From Gaertneriomyces semiglobifer (Eukaryota; Chytridiomycota; Chytridiomycetes; Spizellomycetales; Spizellomycetaceae), in NCBI GenBank assembly GCA_025558075.1, contig JAHLKF010000005.1, positions 744,001 to 808,000 of the forward strand: a stretch of DNA of 64,000 nt, written 5' to 3'. Below the pieces are notes generated by a model, which worked only from the letters and a program-made list of their open reading frames with translations, was not told where the DNA came from and searched no databases. This document shows, piece by piece, positions 22,926 to 32,410 of the stretch. Numbering within the stretch: the first letter of the stretch is position 1; each line of letters opens with the position of its first letter. The translations under genes and the position numbers were made by a program.

Positions 22926-23043
22926 CGTGATTGGCAAGCTCTATAACTAGAAGACGCCAAACAAAACGTTGCTCCAGAGGAAGTTGTCCGACACGGTCCA
23001 GTTCTGTATTCGATAACCAAAATGTAGGGTCCATGTCGTTGCC

Positions 23044-23238
23044 ATGAAATTTCCAGCAAGTTCCTTCGCGTTAAGACCGCCCCTCAATATCGCCTTCAAC
23101 CTACTCGAACGGCCCATAGAAAACCCTGCCGACGACAGCACGACGCCTTTGCAGCAGCTCGCCCGGCCACAACTTACTCTAGAAAGCTATTTCCACTCGG
23201 ACGATTACAGCGATATCCCGCGCCTTTTTCCAAGATGA
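23044..23238 (+). CDS. 64-aa leader ORF overlapping the AHA1 start codon
   Basis: An ATG-initiated frame of 64 codons whose TGA overlaps the AHA1 ATG in the sequence ATGA (start at 23235, stop 23236-23238). The peptide begins MKFPASSFALRPPLN, is Pro/Leu-rich with basic residues early and acidic residues late (YFHSDDYSD); the N-terminus could be a mitochondrial presequence. I do not recognise it. The four-base stop/start overlap suggests either a regulatory upstream ORF with reinitiation or a bicistronic mRNA; it could also be a separate small gene whose transcript ends further on. Confidence 0.4.
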   Translation: MKFPASSFALRPPLNIAFNLLERPIENPADDSTTPLQQLARPQLTLESYFHSDDYSDIPRLFPR

Positions 23239-24478
23239 CTACCGGCAACGCGACGAACTGGTAAATGCCTTCGCAGGTGCCTCGTCCGACTTTCCAATCC
23301 TAGCAGCTCACTCATTGTTTTGGTGTGTGTAGGAAAAACGTGAATAACTGGCATTGGGTGGAGAAGAACGTTTTTCCGTGGGCCAAGGACTATCTCACTG
23401 AGAATCTACAAGGAACGTCTGCGTCTGACGGAGATGTGACCGTCTCGGTCGATACCGTGCGGTCGGTCACCGGTGATGTCGATATCAATCAAAGAAAAGG
23501 GAAGGTCCTTACCATCTATGATATCGCTATGACATTGGAGTGGAAAGGTACGCACGCTTAGGCAGTGGAAGACAACCATCGGGTGATCCCACAAGCGGTT
23601 TCTAACAGCACTCCTGTAGGTGAGGGCTTTGGCACCACTGCTGCTGGGAAGATTGAGTTGCCCGAGTACATGCACGACACCGATCTTGACGATCTCGAGG
23701 TAGGAACTCAATTGGTTCACCGCACTTTCCTCAGTTACTGTAGATCTGATACCTTCGATGCAGTACGAGATTACGGTAGATAGCTCAAACTCCGACCGGG
23801 ACAAGATAAAAGCCGTTGTAAGAGCAAAATTGATTCCCGCCATAAAAGAACAACTTCGCCAGTTTTCGAAAGCTGTAGTGGAAGGTATGAGATAACTGAT
23901 AAGGCAGACTTATCCCTTCATTTTCTCTAATTATTGTCCATACAGAGCATATCAAAGATGTCTACATTCCTCCGGAAAATATGACTGGGCACCCCACTCT
24001 GCGACCATACCAACCGAAACCTCCTGTCGCCGAAAAAGTATCAGCACCCGCCCAAACCAAGAAAGCTGTTCTTGGTGGCGTGACCACTATCAAGCAGACG
24101 GTAGAATTCAAAGCAACCGCACAGGACATTTACATCACGCTCCTGGACGCCGGACGGGTTTCCGCTTGGACGAGGGGACCGGCACAAATTTCGCCCAAGG
24201 CAGACACGGATTTCTCGATACTTGGCGGAAACATTACAGGAAAACTGGTCACGCTGACTCCGAATGAGACCATCATCCAAAAGTGGCGTCTAAAGTCATG
24301 GCCTGCAGATCATTACTCTACTGTTACCATGACATTCGAACAAGGGAGTGATGCGACGACGTTGAAGGTGGTGCAGGACAATGTGCCCATTGGCGAGAAG
24401 GATATTACGGAGGAGAACTGGAAAGAGTACTATTGGAGACCTATTAAATCTACCTTTGGCTTTGGTGGCTTGTTGTAA
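23235..24478 (+). CDS. AHA1: Activator of Hsp90 ATPase (AHA1)
   Basis: Five exons, join(23235..23260,23333..23547,23620..23699,23764..23884,23946..24478), 324 aa. AHA1 binds the Hsp90 middle and N domains and stimulates its ATPase. The N-terminal AHSA1 domain starts with the conserved TNWKNVNNWHWVEK, formed by joining the 26-nt first exon to exon 2. The C-terminal SRPBCC-like domain begins near residue 190 (TTIKQTVEFKATAQDIY) and ends with the helix around EENWKEYYWRPIK. Length and domain order match the family. Its neighbour on the other strand is a J-domain co-chaperone. Confidence 0.95.
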
Positions 24479-24677
24479 GGCGAGCTCGATCTGGTGCTTT
24501 AATTTGAGGGGACGAGCCCTGCCCCTTGAAGTTCTAACAAGTCTTGAGTGGGAATCTTTATTGAAATGGTATCATTATCATGTAGCTAATACATTGTGAA
24601 CGCTATACACAATCTGCAGATGCCGCGTAAAGCACCTTATAGCCGTTTGATCCCAGCCAGAACAATGGATGGTTTAT

Positions 24678-25378
24678 TTATCCGTACCGCATACCGACCC
24701 AGAATCCACCCACAAAGCCAGTTGTAAACGGCACATCTTTGGTCAGCCAACCCACTACTCTACTTGCGGCGTTTTTAGAGACAGTCTTGCCGTATCCTGC
24801 TGCAGTAGAGGCAGCTTCTCCCGTTGCTTTCTCCAAGCCCTGCTTGTGCGCAGTCTCTTGGAAACCACGGAATATACGAGACCAAGAGATGGTCACGTAT
24901 CCTTGATGTACAAAGAACTACAATAAGTGAAAACGACGTGATCAGACAAGTGTGAATGCAGCGGTACTACGTTGGATTGCGTTACCTGCATCAGGACAAA
25001 CACACCGCCTACGAAAAACATCACCACTTTGCCAATCTTTTTGCTGAAATACCCAGCACAAAAGCCCAGCCCGGTACCAAACGCCGTCATTTTGGCTCCA
25101 TCTGCCAGTTTGGAGGCAGTCTGTTCTGTTTCAAGAGGGAGCCGGTCCACTTTCTCGCCGGCTGCGGTCATGTTCTTGCCTCCTAGAGCGGTTTCTGTAT
25201 CTTGCGGGTGGAAGTAAGTCAATGCTGCCAGGGTTGCCGCCGATCCGGTTGTCCATCGTAAGACTGTCGACGATGGTCGAGGACCGCTGCGTGCGAAATG
25301 GCTAACGTTGCGAGTAACGTTCGTGTTCAGACACGACCTCCGGGCTAGCCGAAACGACTGATGTGCAAAACGATTCAT
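24678..25378 (-). CDS. FUN14-domain mitochondrial membrane protein
   Basis: Two exons, complement(join(24678..24917,24986..25378)), 210 aa. An arginine-rich, acidic-free N-terminus (MNRFAHQSFRLARRSCLN) reads as a mitochondrial presequence. The FUN14 core follows: GTGLGFCAGYFSKKIGKVVMFFVGGVFVLMQ, then across the intron FFVHQGYVTISW, and a C-terminal glycine-rich helix (TTGFVGGFWVGMRYG). Animal FUNDC1 is an outer-membrane mitophagy receptor; fungal FUN14 proteins are less understood. The LC3-interacting motif of FUNDC1 is not evident at the N-terminus, so a mitophagy role is not supported by sequence. Confidence 0.88.
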
Positions 25379-25643
25379 TGGGGGCGTACACGAGTAAGAT
25401 GAATAGAAAGGAAACTTTAAGCGCAAGCTGAACTCTAGATCTGGAGCGACAAGGAGAGAACGAATGGGTAGCAAAACCAGATTGCATGTCATGGCAGGTA
25501 TCTGCCAGAGCGCGTTGGCTGTGACGTGCATAGGTGATATTGATTACATGGATGATATCAATTACACAAGGGACCCCCAAATACCGAGCCCAAAGAAATA
25601 AATTTAAAACTCTTAAAAACCACATGCTTCAGAAAGATCTACA

Positions 25644-26876
25644 TTAATGGTGCTCTTGGCTCTCCAGCCACCTCTCACAGTCTAGAGCGGCCATACATCC
25701 CGACCCCGCAGCGGTAATGGCTTGACGGTAGGTCTTGTCTTGCACATCACCGCAAGCAAACACGCCCTCGATGTTGGTATAGGTAGATGGCACACCGTTG
25801 TTGGGACGAACCTTGATATAGCCCACATCGTCTAAATCGAGTTGGCTTTTGAACACTGAGGTGTTCGGGGTGTGTCCGATAGCGTAAAAGAGCCCATTAA
25901 CGTCGAGTGTAGTCCGCTCTTTAGTCTTGGTATCCTCAATGACAAGCTGCTTTAGAAGCTTGTCGCCCTTCGCTTCAATTGGGATCTTATTCCACAGAAC
26001 CTCCACTTTAGGATGGTTGATGAGACGGTCCGCCATGACCTTGGACGCACGAAGCGCGTCCCGTCTGACAAGAACGTATACCTTGGAAGCATACTTTGTA
26101 AGGAAAGTCGCTTCTTCAGATGCGGAGTCTCCACCACCAACAACCACAAGAGCTAAACAAAGAATATGAGCTCAGCAGACCATCAAAAAAGTATCACGCG
26201 GAGATAAACCTACGTTTATTACGGAAAATAGGAATTGCTCCGTCACAGACGGCGCACGCAGAGATACCGGCTTGCCAGAAAGTCTCCTCACCGGCAATAT
26301 GCAGCTGTTGGCAAGCAATCAATTAGCACAAAATGCAATGTAACAAATACAGGTCGCATGCGGTATGCTTACCCTCTTGGCGGTAGCCCCGGTTGCAATT
26401 ACTACGGCATCAGCCAAAATAGCGTCCTTATCCTCAGTGTCAGCACCTTCTCTCCAAAGCTTGAAGGGTCGCTGAGAAAGGTCAACTCGAGAGATGGTCT
26501 CGGTGAAAATCTTGGTGCCAAAACGCTCAGATTGCTTTCTCATTCCGTCCATAAGCTCAGGGCCCGAAAGCCCGTCAGGAAATCCAGGGAAATTTTCAAT
26601 TTCGGTGGTTGTGGTGAGTTGCCCACCGGCAGCAACGCCAGCGGCCATAAATCCCTCGAACATGACCGGTTCTAGGTTCGCACGGGCCAAGTAGATGGCA
26701 GCGGTGTGACCCGCAGGTCCAGACCCGACGACAACGACCTTGTAGTGTTCTTGACCAGGAATGGGTGCCATGGTGGATATCGTTGAGGACTTGTTAGGAG
26801 TTGCGGTATCGGCAGCTGAGTTCTTCTCAGGATGTTCGGTCTTTTTGAAGGGAGGGCAATGTGAGAACAAAAACAT
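25644..26876 (-). CDS. TRR1: Thioredoxin reductase (low-molecular-weight, NADPH-dependent)
   Basis: Three exons, complement(join(25644..26152,26214..26304,26373..26876)), 367 aa from the upstream ATG or 332 aa from the ATG at 26771 ([16 protein letters not shown]). The enzyme reduces thioredoxin using NADPH and FAD. Visible: FAD-binding [12 protein letters not shown], redox-active CAVC (Cys150 and Cys153 in the short form), NADPH-binding [12 protein letters not shown], and the C-terminal [11 protein letters not shown] motif. A consensus CTATAAAAGG at 26931-26940 is 55 bp upstream of the first ATG, so the mRNA probably includes it; the 35-residue extension is not a clear presequence. Both starts may be used. 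All three junctions keep frame and the short form matches the length of yeast Trr1. Confidence 0.94.
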
Positions 26877-26930
26877 TTAGTCTTAATGCTGGTGTGCGAT
26901 CTGACCAGGGAACGACAACGACGCTGTACT

Positions 26931-26940
26931 CCTTTTATAG
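26931..26940 (-). promoter_or_regulatory. TATA box of thioredoxin reductase gene
   Basis: CTATAAAAGG read on the minus strand, 55 bp upstream of the first ATG (26876) and 160 bp upstream of the second (26771). It is the best TATA match I noticed in the window and suits a stress-inducible gene. Confidence 0.55.
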
Positions 26941-27753
26941 TCTCGCTGTCGGGTAGATCACCATACCTCTGTTTCCAATACTGGTTATCCCGTTCCAGAT
27001 TCAGCAAGTTTTCGACGGCCTGGCGGTGAAGACAAATCTCCGCGGCGGATGGGAAGGGCCGGAGCGTTCGGTCTCATTGCTGATTGGCCGCCGGTGACTC
27101 ATTCTTTAAAGCCTCAGGGTTCATAATTACTAAAATAGCTTATCGTTGGACTTATTAATTAAATATCTGACGGAGCGGATTCTACCGACGAAAATGCGAA
27201 GCGAAATGGATGCACTATGCATATGAGGCATTTATGCAACAAGAGGGACGTCCATCACAGAATTGAAGGCATCCTGGCCATGTTATTCTGCCTGCATGAC
27301 AATGCATTCTTGCGTTGCGCGCAAAGTACCTCCTAGCAGCAGTGTGTGCGTGTTCAGAGAGCAGACGAGGCACATGGCTTCCTGTACAAATGTTCGATTG
27401 CCAACAGAGCGAGCATGTATAATGTAGATAACTGCATGGTTTGCTTCAGCTCGTTGTGAACATCAAAGTATGATACTTCAATTCAGGTTTGCAGTGAAAG
27501 CTGCATTAAATATCGGCATCAATTTCAATTTCAATATCATGCCTGACCACTGTTTCGGCCGGTGAGTGCTTTTGTTCTCACTTTTGTTAGCGATAACGAG
27601 TTTCAAGGGCCGATGCGCGACGACCTCCTCCATCAAAGAGGCCCTCACACATCAAACTTCATCTTTGGATCTCGATTCAACTCGAGCCAAACGTAAGACG
27701 GCAGAAACGTGGCGTCCACCACCATTGCACAAGAGAAGCAAATTCCTGAAGAT
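26941..27753. other. Intergenic region upstream of the PRPP synthetase gene
   Basis: About 800 bp shared by two diverging genes. I see no convincing gene. A plus-strand frame at 27566-27793 ends just past the first PRS exon and looks like a shadow of the 5' leader. Short ATTTCA repeats occur near 27520-27535. Confidence 0.4.
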
Positions 27754-29026
27754 ATGCGCAAGGTATGGGACTCCATTGGCATGGACAGGCTGACGATGTA
27801 CGTCCGATGACTTAGCTTGATGTTTAGGTTAAGGTATTTTCCGGCAGCTCCCATGCTGGCCTGGCGGCACTCATTCTAGACCGGCTTGGTTTGCCGCCTA
27901 GTCCAGCCACGATGAAGCGGTTCTCTAACGCAGAGACATCTGTCGAGATCGGGGTTTCCGTTCGCAACGAAGATGTGTACATTATTCAATCCGGATCTAC
28001 CATGACCAACGACCATTTGATGGAACTGCTCATCATGATCAATGCCTGTAAGGGAGCCAGCGCGAGAAGGATTACGGCCGTATTGCCATACTTCCCGTAT
28101 AACAAGCAGAGCAAGAAGAAAACGCGTGGAGCCATCACCGCAAAGTGTAGGCGAAAAGTTAGCGTCCACGAACACCGATTGGATTCCTGAGCTCAACGTT
28201 CATTTTCAGTGGTTGCTAGCATGTTAGCCACGGCAGGAGTGGATCATATCATCACTATGGACTTGCACTCTTCACAAGTTCAGGGTTTTTTTGCCTGCCC
28301 GGTAGACAATCTTGTTGCGGAGCCATGCATTGCGCGCTACATCAGAGATAACTTTGCCGAATGGAAAGATGGCGTGGTCGTTAGTAAGAATGCTGGAGGC
28401 ACCAAAAGGTGAAGTCGACTGCCGTTTGCCCCTTCCGTGGTCCATGCGTCTAATTTCGCACTCCACAGGGTCACTCAACTAGCTGATATTCTCCAAATCG
28501 ATTTCGCTTTGATCCACCGCGAGCGGTATCATAGTAATGTTGATGTTGACACTCAAACAACCCAGCCGTCGCTACCTGACGGTGTCACGGACGGCTACAG
28601 TTCAGACACCGAAGAAACACGGCTCACTCTCGTCGGTGATGTAAAAGGCCGAACGTGCTTTGTGCTGGACGACATGGTGGACTCGCCGCATTCCTTCCTG
28701 GATGCGGCTGAGCACCTCAAACGGTGCGGTGCAAGCAAAGTATACATTATTGCTACCCATGGCATTTTGAGTGGCACGGCTGTCCCAGACATTGAGCACT
28801 GTGAAGCCGTTGACGGGGTAAGTTGTGCTGCATTTGTTTTGTTTTAGCGATCTTTGCCAACGTGCATCTTCAGGCGATTGTCACCAATACTTATCCCATT
28901 CCGGACTGGAAATTTGCGTCGGCCAAAAAGCTGCGGATTATTGACATATCCGGTGTTCTCGCGGAAGCTATTCGGCGGACGCACAACGGAGAAAGTATAT
29001 CGTATCTCTTCCACACTGCTATCTGA
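27754..29026 (+). CDS. Ribose-phosphate pyrophosphokinase subunit, PRS1-like
   Basis: Five exons, join(27754..27762,27828..28146,28210..28408,28469..28817,28874..29026), 342 aa. The family makes PRPP from ribose-5-phosphate and ATP. The first exon is only nine nucleotides (M-R-K), spliced to [11 protein letters not shown]. Conserved blocks: [43 protein letters not shown], and C-terminal [16 protein letters not shown]. The catalytic-type motifs are altered as in yeast Prs1: [11 protein letters not shown] instead of VSPDxGGxxR, and [10 protein letters not shown] instead of the usual PRPP loop with DT. A polar insert (about 195-225) precedes the latter. It is therefore probably a regulatory or heteromeric subunit rather than a stand-alone enzyme. 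Confidence 0.92.
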
Positions 29027-29099
29027 TGCCTGTTGTTTGATTCGTTGACGATTCATTGCCTCTCATAACTTAGATTGTTGGGTTCTTGACGTCGGAAAA

Positions 29100-29121
29100 A
29101 TATATATATATATATACACAC
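29100..29121. repeat. TA/CA dinucleotide microsatellite
   Basis: An (AT)n run continuing into CACAC, lying in the short gap between the convergent PRS and RPB12 genes. Confidence 0.8.
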
Positions 29122-29172
29122 ATCGAAAAGCATCATTGCATATTCGTTCTTCTTCAAACCCAAGCGAACGTG

Positions 29173-29490
29173 CTAACGAGCTTCGAATTGCACCACTGAA
29201 CCAATGTGTAAATGCTTGTGGCCTCAACAGTGCTGTAGCAAACAAAGGAACCTACTTCGTCTTGTTCTCTTCTTGTACATAATTCTATAACCGCAATCAC
29301 GGCACCGAATCACTTCCTTGGGTTTCAGGCTGTTGTCTGCTCCACAGTCTTGCCACAAATAACGCCGGTGAGTTGAGTGGAAATGACGACCGCACATGAT
29401 AGGACACACTAAATACCCACCACCGCAGACGTAGACCACCTCCTGTGGCCTAGGAGGTGCATGCGTTCCGTTTTGCTGCCCGTAGTCCAT
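29173..29490 (-). CDS. RPB12: RNA polymerases I, II and III subunit RPABC4 (RPB12)
   Basis: Three exons, complement(join(29173..29195,29256..29348,29421..29490)), 61 aa. The smallest common subunit of nuclear RNA polymerases. Splicing creates the C4 zinc ribbon: Cys22-Cys25 (YVCGDCGADN) and Cys39-Cys42 (IRCRDCGYRIMYKKRTRR), and a 23-nt last exon supplies the conserved tail MVQFEAR. Length and motif spacing match the family exactly. Without splicing, the frame at this site is misleading because the first intron is read through as 20 extra codons before the zinc ribbon. Confidence 0.95.
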
Positions 29491-29965
29491 GGTGTTGTGA
29501 CGTTAGACCGACTATGCTTCAATCCTGTGGAGGAAGAACAAGGCGGTAATAAATGTCTTTCAAATGCTCGACATGTTTCTGTAATCGATAAAGAATGTCG
29601 TATGCCCATGAGTGGACCCAAGAACCAGAGGTATACGACGGCCAGTTCATAATTCAGAAGACCTGGCCTTGGCCGGTCTTGCGTACGTTCGGCCTCCCTC
29701 TTCGCCTACAGATTTGTTGCCGGTCTATGTTGCAAACTCAAATTGCATGAATTTCCCGCGCAGCTGCGTTCGCGGCGCCCGTTCCAGCACGTATCATCAA
29801 CTTATGATAGGAAAATCATGCAATGGCCCGAAATACATTCAAGCATCAATATGCTTAAGAGAGCCGTGCATGTTGAGTTTAAACATTCATGGACTGTTCA
29901 GTCTGCAAACTACTGTGTCGTTTCGTATCATCCTCCTCAACTCACAGTTCAAACGGTTAACAGGG
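29491..29965. other. Intergenic gap upstream of RPB12
   Basis: 475 bp between the RPB12 start and the end of the next minus-strand gene. A 135-codon plus-strand frame (29612-30019) crosses it and the small gene's last exon; its composition looks random and I do not count it. Confidence 0.35.
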
Positions 29966-30163
29966 CTATTTTCCTTCCCTTGGACACTTGCAGCGATCTT
30001 CAGGCTTGATGTCCTTTAAAGCGGCCTCGATGTGTTGGCCACTGCGCGAGAGAGTTCATATGAGTATCACAATCAAGAGCTGAGGATGCTCAATCAATTT
30101 AGGTGCTCACCAGCCAGCCCAAGTGGGTTTGCCGCACTTCTCACAGTTGACTTTGTAACACAT
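29966..30163 (-). CDS. 42-aa cysteine-rich conserved small protein
   Basis: Two exons, complement(join(29966..30041,30111..30163)); intron 69 nt with GTGAGC...GCGCAG ends. The product starts MCYKVNCEKCGKPTWAGCGQ and continues with HIEAALKDI and CKCPRE. From memory, very short proteins with the pattern C-x2-C-GKPTWAGCGxHIExAL are widespread and conserved in fungi and plants, with no established function. The CxxC and CKC groups suggest binding of one metal ion. The exact splice restoring WAGCGQHI is strong evidence of a real gene despite its size. Confidence 0.85.
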
Positions 30164-30370
30164 TTTGATGCTGCCTGCTGATAAGGAAACTGTTTATGGA
30201 GTGTGCTGTTAATGCTGCAGATGGTCTCCTGTTGAGATCTATTGTTTACAAAGCAACTGCGCGTGTACACAGATTTCTACTCCATAATAAGCCTATTAAC
30301 TACACGCGGCCTGTCTATAAGTGCTGCCAAACTGGAACAGCTATCTAATACCTACCCTAACTAATGTCAT

Positions 30371-31596
30371 TCACAATGGAAGCCATCTCGATAATAGACT
30401 GTCGCTCCACCATGACAGAAGCATATTCCAATACGTCTGCCAACTACTGTGCGAAATGGCTACAACTCCTATATCCTGTGACACGGTCGAAGGCTCCGGG
30501 AGCATGCCTGGAGTCGCATTCCCACGCCACACTCCTCGTTCATCATGCTGTCCCTTTTGTAAAACCCTCACTTCGTCTCCTGTGTGCATTGTCCAATTGA
30601 CATCCGTCTGGATGCAGTTAACACCAAAGAAGGCCTTGTGCCTTTTAATTTTGTCAAGTCTGCGATATCCCATTAAAGTAACGAGTGGTTCGGTCTTGTG
30701 CGGGTTTCCCGTTTCCGGATCGTTATTGGGCAGTCGACATCGGGAACAGCGAGATGCTATGATAATTTGATGTCCACCGATTTCGATGCGCAAAAATGTA
30801 TCCTCAGTAAATGCAGGTAGCTCAGCATAGTCGATAACGATGTTGGGTCTGAAATTCAGCATCGAGATTGGCGAAAGCGCTTTTGCAGTTAAGCGGGAGT
30901 TAAGGTCTTCCAGAGACGGCTGGCTGGCGAGCAGAAACGGAAACCCATCGGCAAAAGCTGTCTAAATGTGTAGCGATCAACAAAAGCGACCTGATGCCAT
31001 TGACAGATCGTGGCTACTTACTTGTGGATTGTACTCAAAGACACTTCTCGCTGGGGTATGCTTACGCGGCAAGTCTCGCACTTTCGTTACATCCTTCACA
31101 ACCAGCCGCACATCACGGCCCAAAAACTCGCTCAGCCAGGTCGCTGCCCTGTCGCCTTCGTCAAAACCATCTACTTGACTCTCCCACACCTCCACCTGTC
31201 TGTGCTCTCCAACGGTCATTTCATCCTCCGATCGAAATGGAATAGTGAAATCAGGCATACCCGGAGCGGATAAAACCAGCTTTCCACCGCGCTGATATGC
31301 GTGCGCGGGGATGTCGTGTAGTTCTGCATGAGATTGGCCTTCAAAAACCAGCTTGGTGCTGATCAGAGCCATTCGTGGTACGGTTCGTTGGGTAACCATT
31401 TCCCCGGCGGGCGTGGCGACGGTCCAGAATCTGTCAAGCTCGAACCCATCTTAAAAAAATATACAGATCAGTTACAGTACTACGAAGCCTGAACCAATGT
31501 GAATGACCCACAATCGTTGACGGCAGCCGACCTCACTTGTATGCCTCGACAGCTCTTGACAGGATAGATGTAGATAGAGTGCACCGTGATCATCAT
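30371..31596 (-). CDS. MOSC-domain molybdenum cofactor protein (mARC-like)
   Basis: Three exons, complement(join(30371..30961,31022..31449,31450-gap to 31511; first exon 31512..31596)), i.e. exons 30371-30961, 31022-31449 and 31512-31596; 367 aa. The N-terminal MOSC_N barrel is visible as VHSIYIYPVKSCRGI and, across the first intron, GFELDRFWTV. The MOSC domain follows with ADGFPFLLASQPSLEDLN, RFRPNIVI-type segment (MLNFRPNIVIDY) and ASRCSRCRLPNNDPETG, where a cysteine is the expected molybdenum ligand, as in mitochondrial amidoxime reducing component (mARC). Likely N-hydroxylated compound reduction; no clear membrane anchor before the domain. The C-terminal 35 residues contain a Trp-rich hydrophobic stretch. 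Two adjacent ATGs (31596, 31593) are possible starts. Confidence 0.88.
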
Positions 31597-32080
31597 TGCT
31601 AGATTGGACGACCAAGCGCTGGAGGGAGTTTCTATAAAGTAGATGCTTTTATAGAAAATGCAACTCGGCTCAAAATAGATTTTACATTGTGCTGGAATTA
31701 GACCTGGAAAACCGTGTGTCTAGACCTGCGACTTTTTGGCTCCTGGGCGTATTTTTGAAACCATGTCCGAATTCCATACGGGAAAATCCGGTCCACACTT
31801 ACGGACTAGTCCTTGAGTTGCTTCAAGAGGCTTCAGCGCACTCTGATTCATCTCACCCGTCCGCCTTTTCCACTACATTGAATGCACGTTGGTCCCCGCG
31901 TTTCTCGTAAGATACTGTAGCGTTCAGGCTCAAAAGTCCTATGAAAATACGCAGGTCGTTGCATGCGCTGCCTGCGGTGTGCAAGAGCCATGGCCGGCAG
32001 CGAGAACGAATAACAATGCCAGGTTCTGTCGAACCAAGAATCATGATTTCTGCAAAGAGCTGCTGTCAGCGGCATAGCTT
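31597..32080. other. Intergenic region, no gene recognised
   Basis: 484 bp between two minus-strand genes, serving as upstream region of the MOSC gene. Several short open frames occur on both strands but none has splice support or family similarity that I can see. Confidence 0.4.
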
Positions 32081-32402
32081 TTATTTCGCTTTCGGACGTG
32101 CAACGCGTGTTGCATTGGCTCTGCATCAAAAAAAAGTGTTCCAAACGCTGGCGTCCCATACGAGCATTAAGTATTCACGAAGCCATGAAAAAACTTCATG
32201 TGATTCGTGAGCCTCAAAGCAACTACCTCTTGACTTCTTTCGCAACACGCGGACGCTGAACACGAGTTTGCGGCGAACCCCGGAGTTGATCTGGGCGCTG
32301 AGCGCCGAAAGTGACATAAGCTTGCAGTATGGATTCGAATTTAGTGTCCGATGGTTTCTTCTGGGCTTTGACTAAAACCTGCCAGTTAGGGTTGACCGAC
32401 AT
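32081..32402 (-). CDS. Small basic protein (71 aa), unrecognised
   Basis: Two exons, complement(join(32081..32120,32227..32402)). Exon 1 starts MSVNPNWQVLVKAQKK and ends KEVKR; the 106-nt intron has an excellent acceptor (long T tract then GATGCAG) and joins in frame to a short tail RANATRVARPKAK. The product is strongly basic, about 20 percent Lys plus Arg, with a short amphipathic helix (FESILQAYVTF). I do not recognise it; nucleic-acid binding or a ribosomal or mitochondrial role would fit but is inference. Its ATG lies only 8 bp from the ATG of the divergent GTPase gene, so the two transcripts must overlap at their 5' ends, or one start is wrong. Confidence 0.5.
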
Positions 32403-32410
32403 TGCAGGCA

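Noticed and set aside
27566..27793. 75-codon frame before the PRPP synthetase
   Set aside because: The true start is the 9-nt exon at 27754; this frame starts in promoter DNA and conflicts with the splice structure.
29612..30019. 135-codon plus-strand frame
   Set aside because: It runs antisense through the last exon of the conserved 42-aa gene, shows no family features, and its composition looks random.
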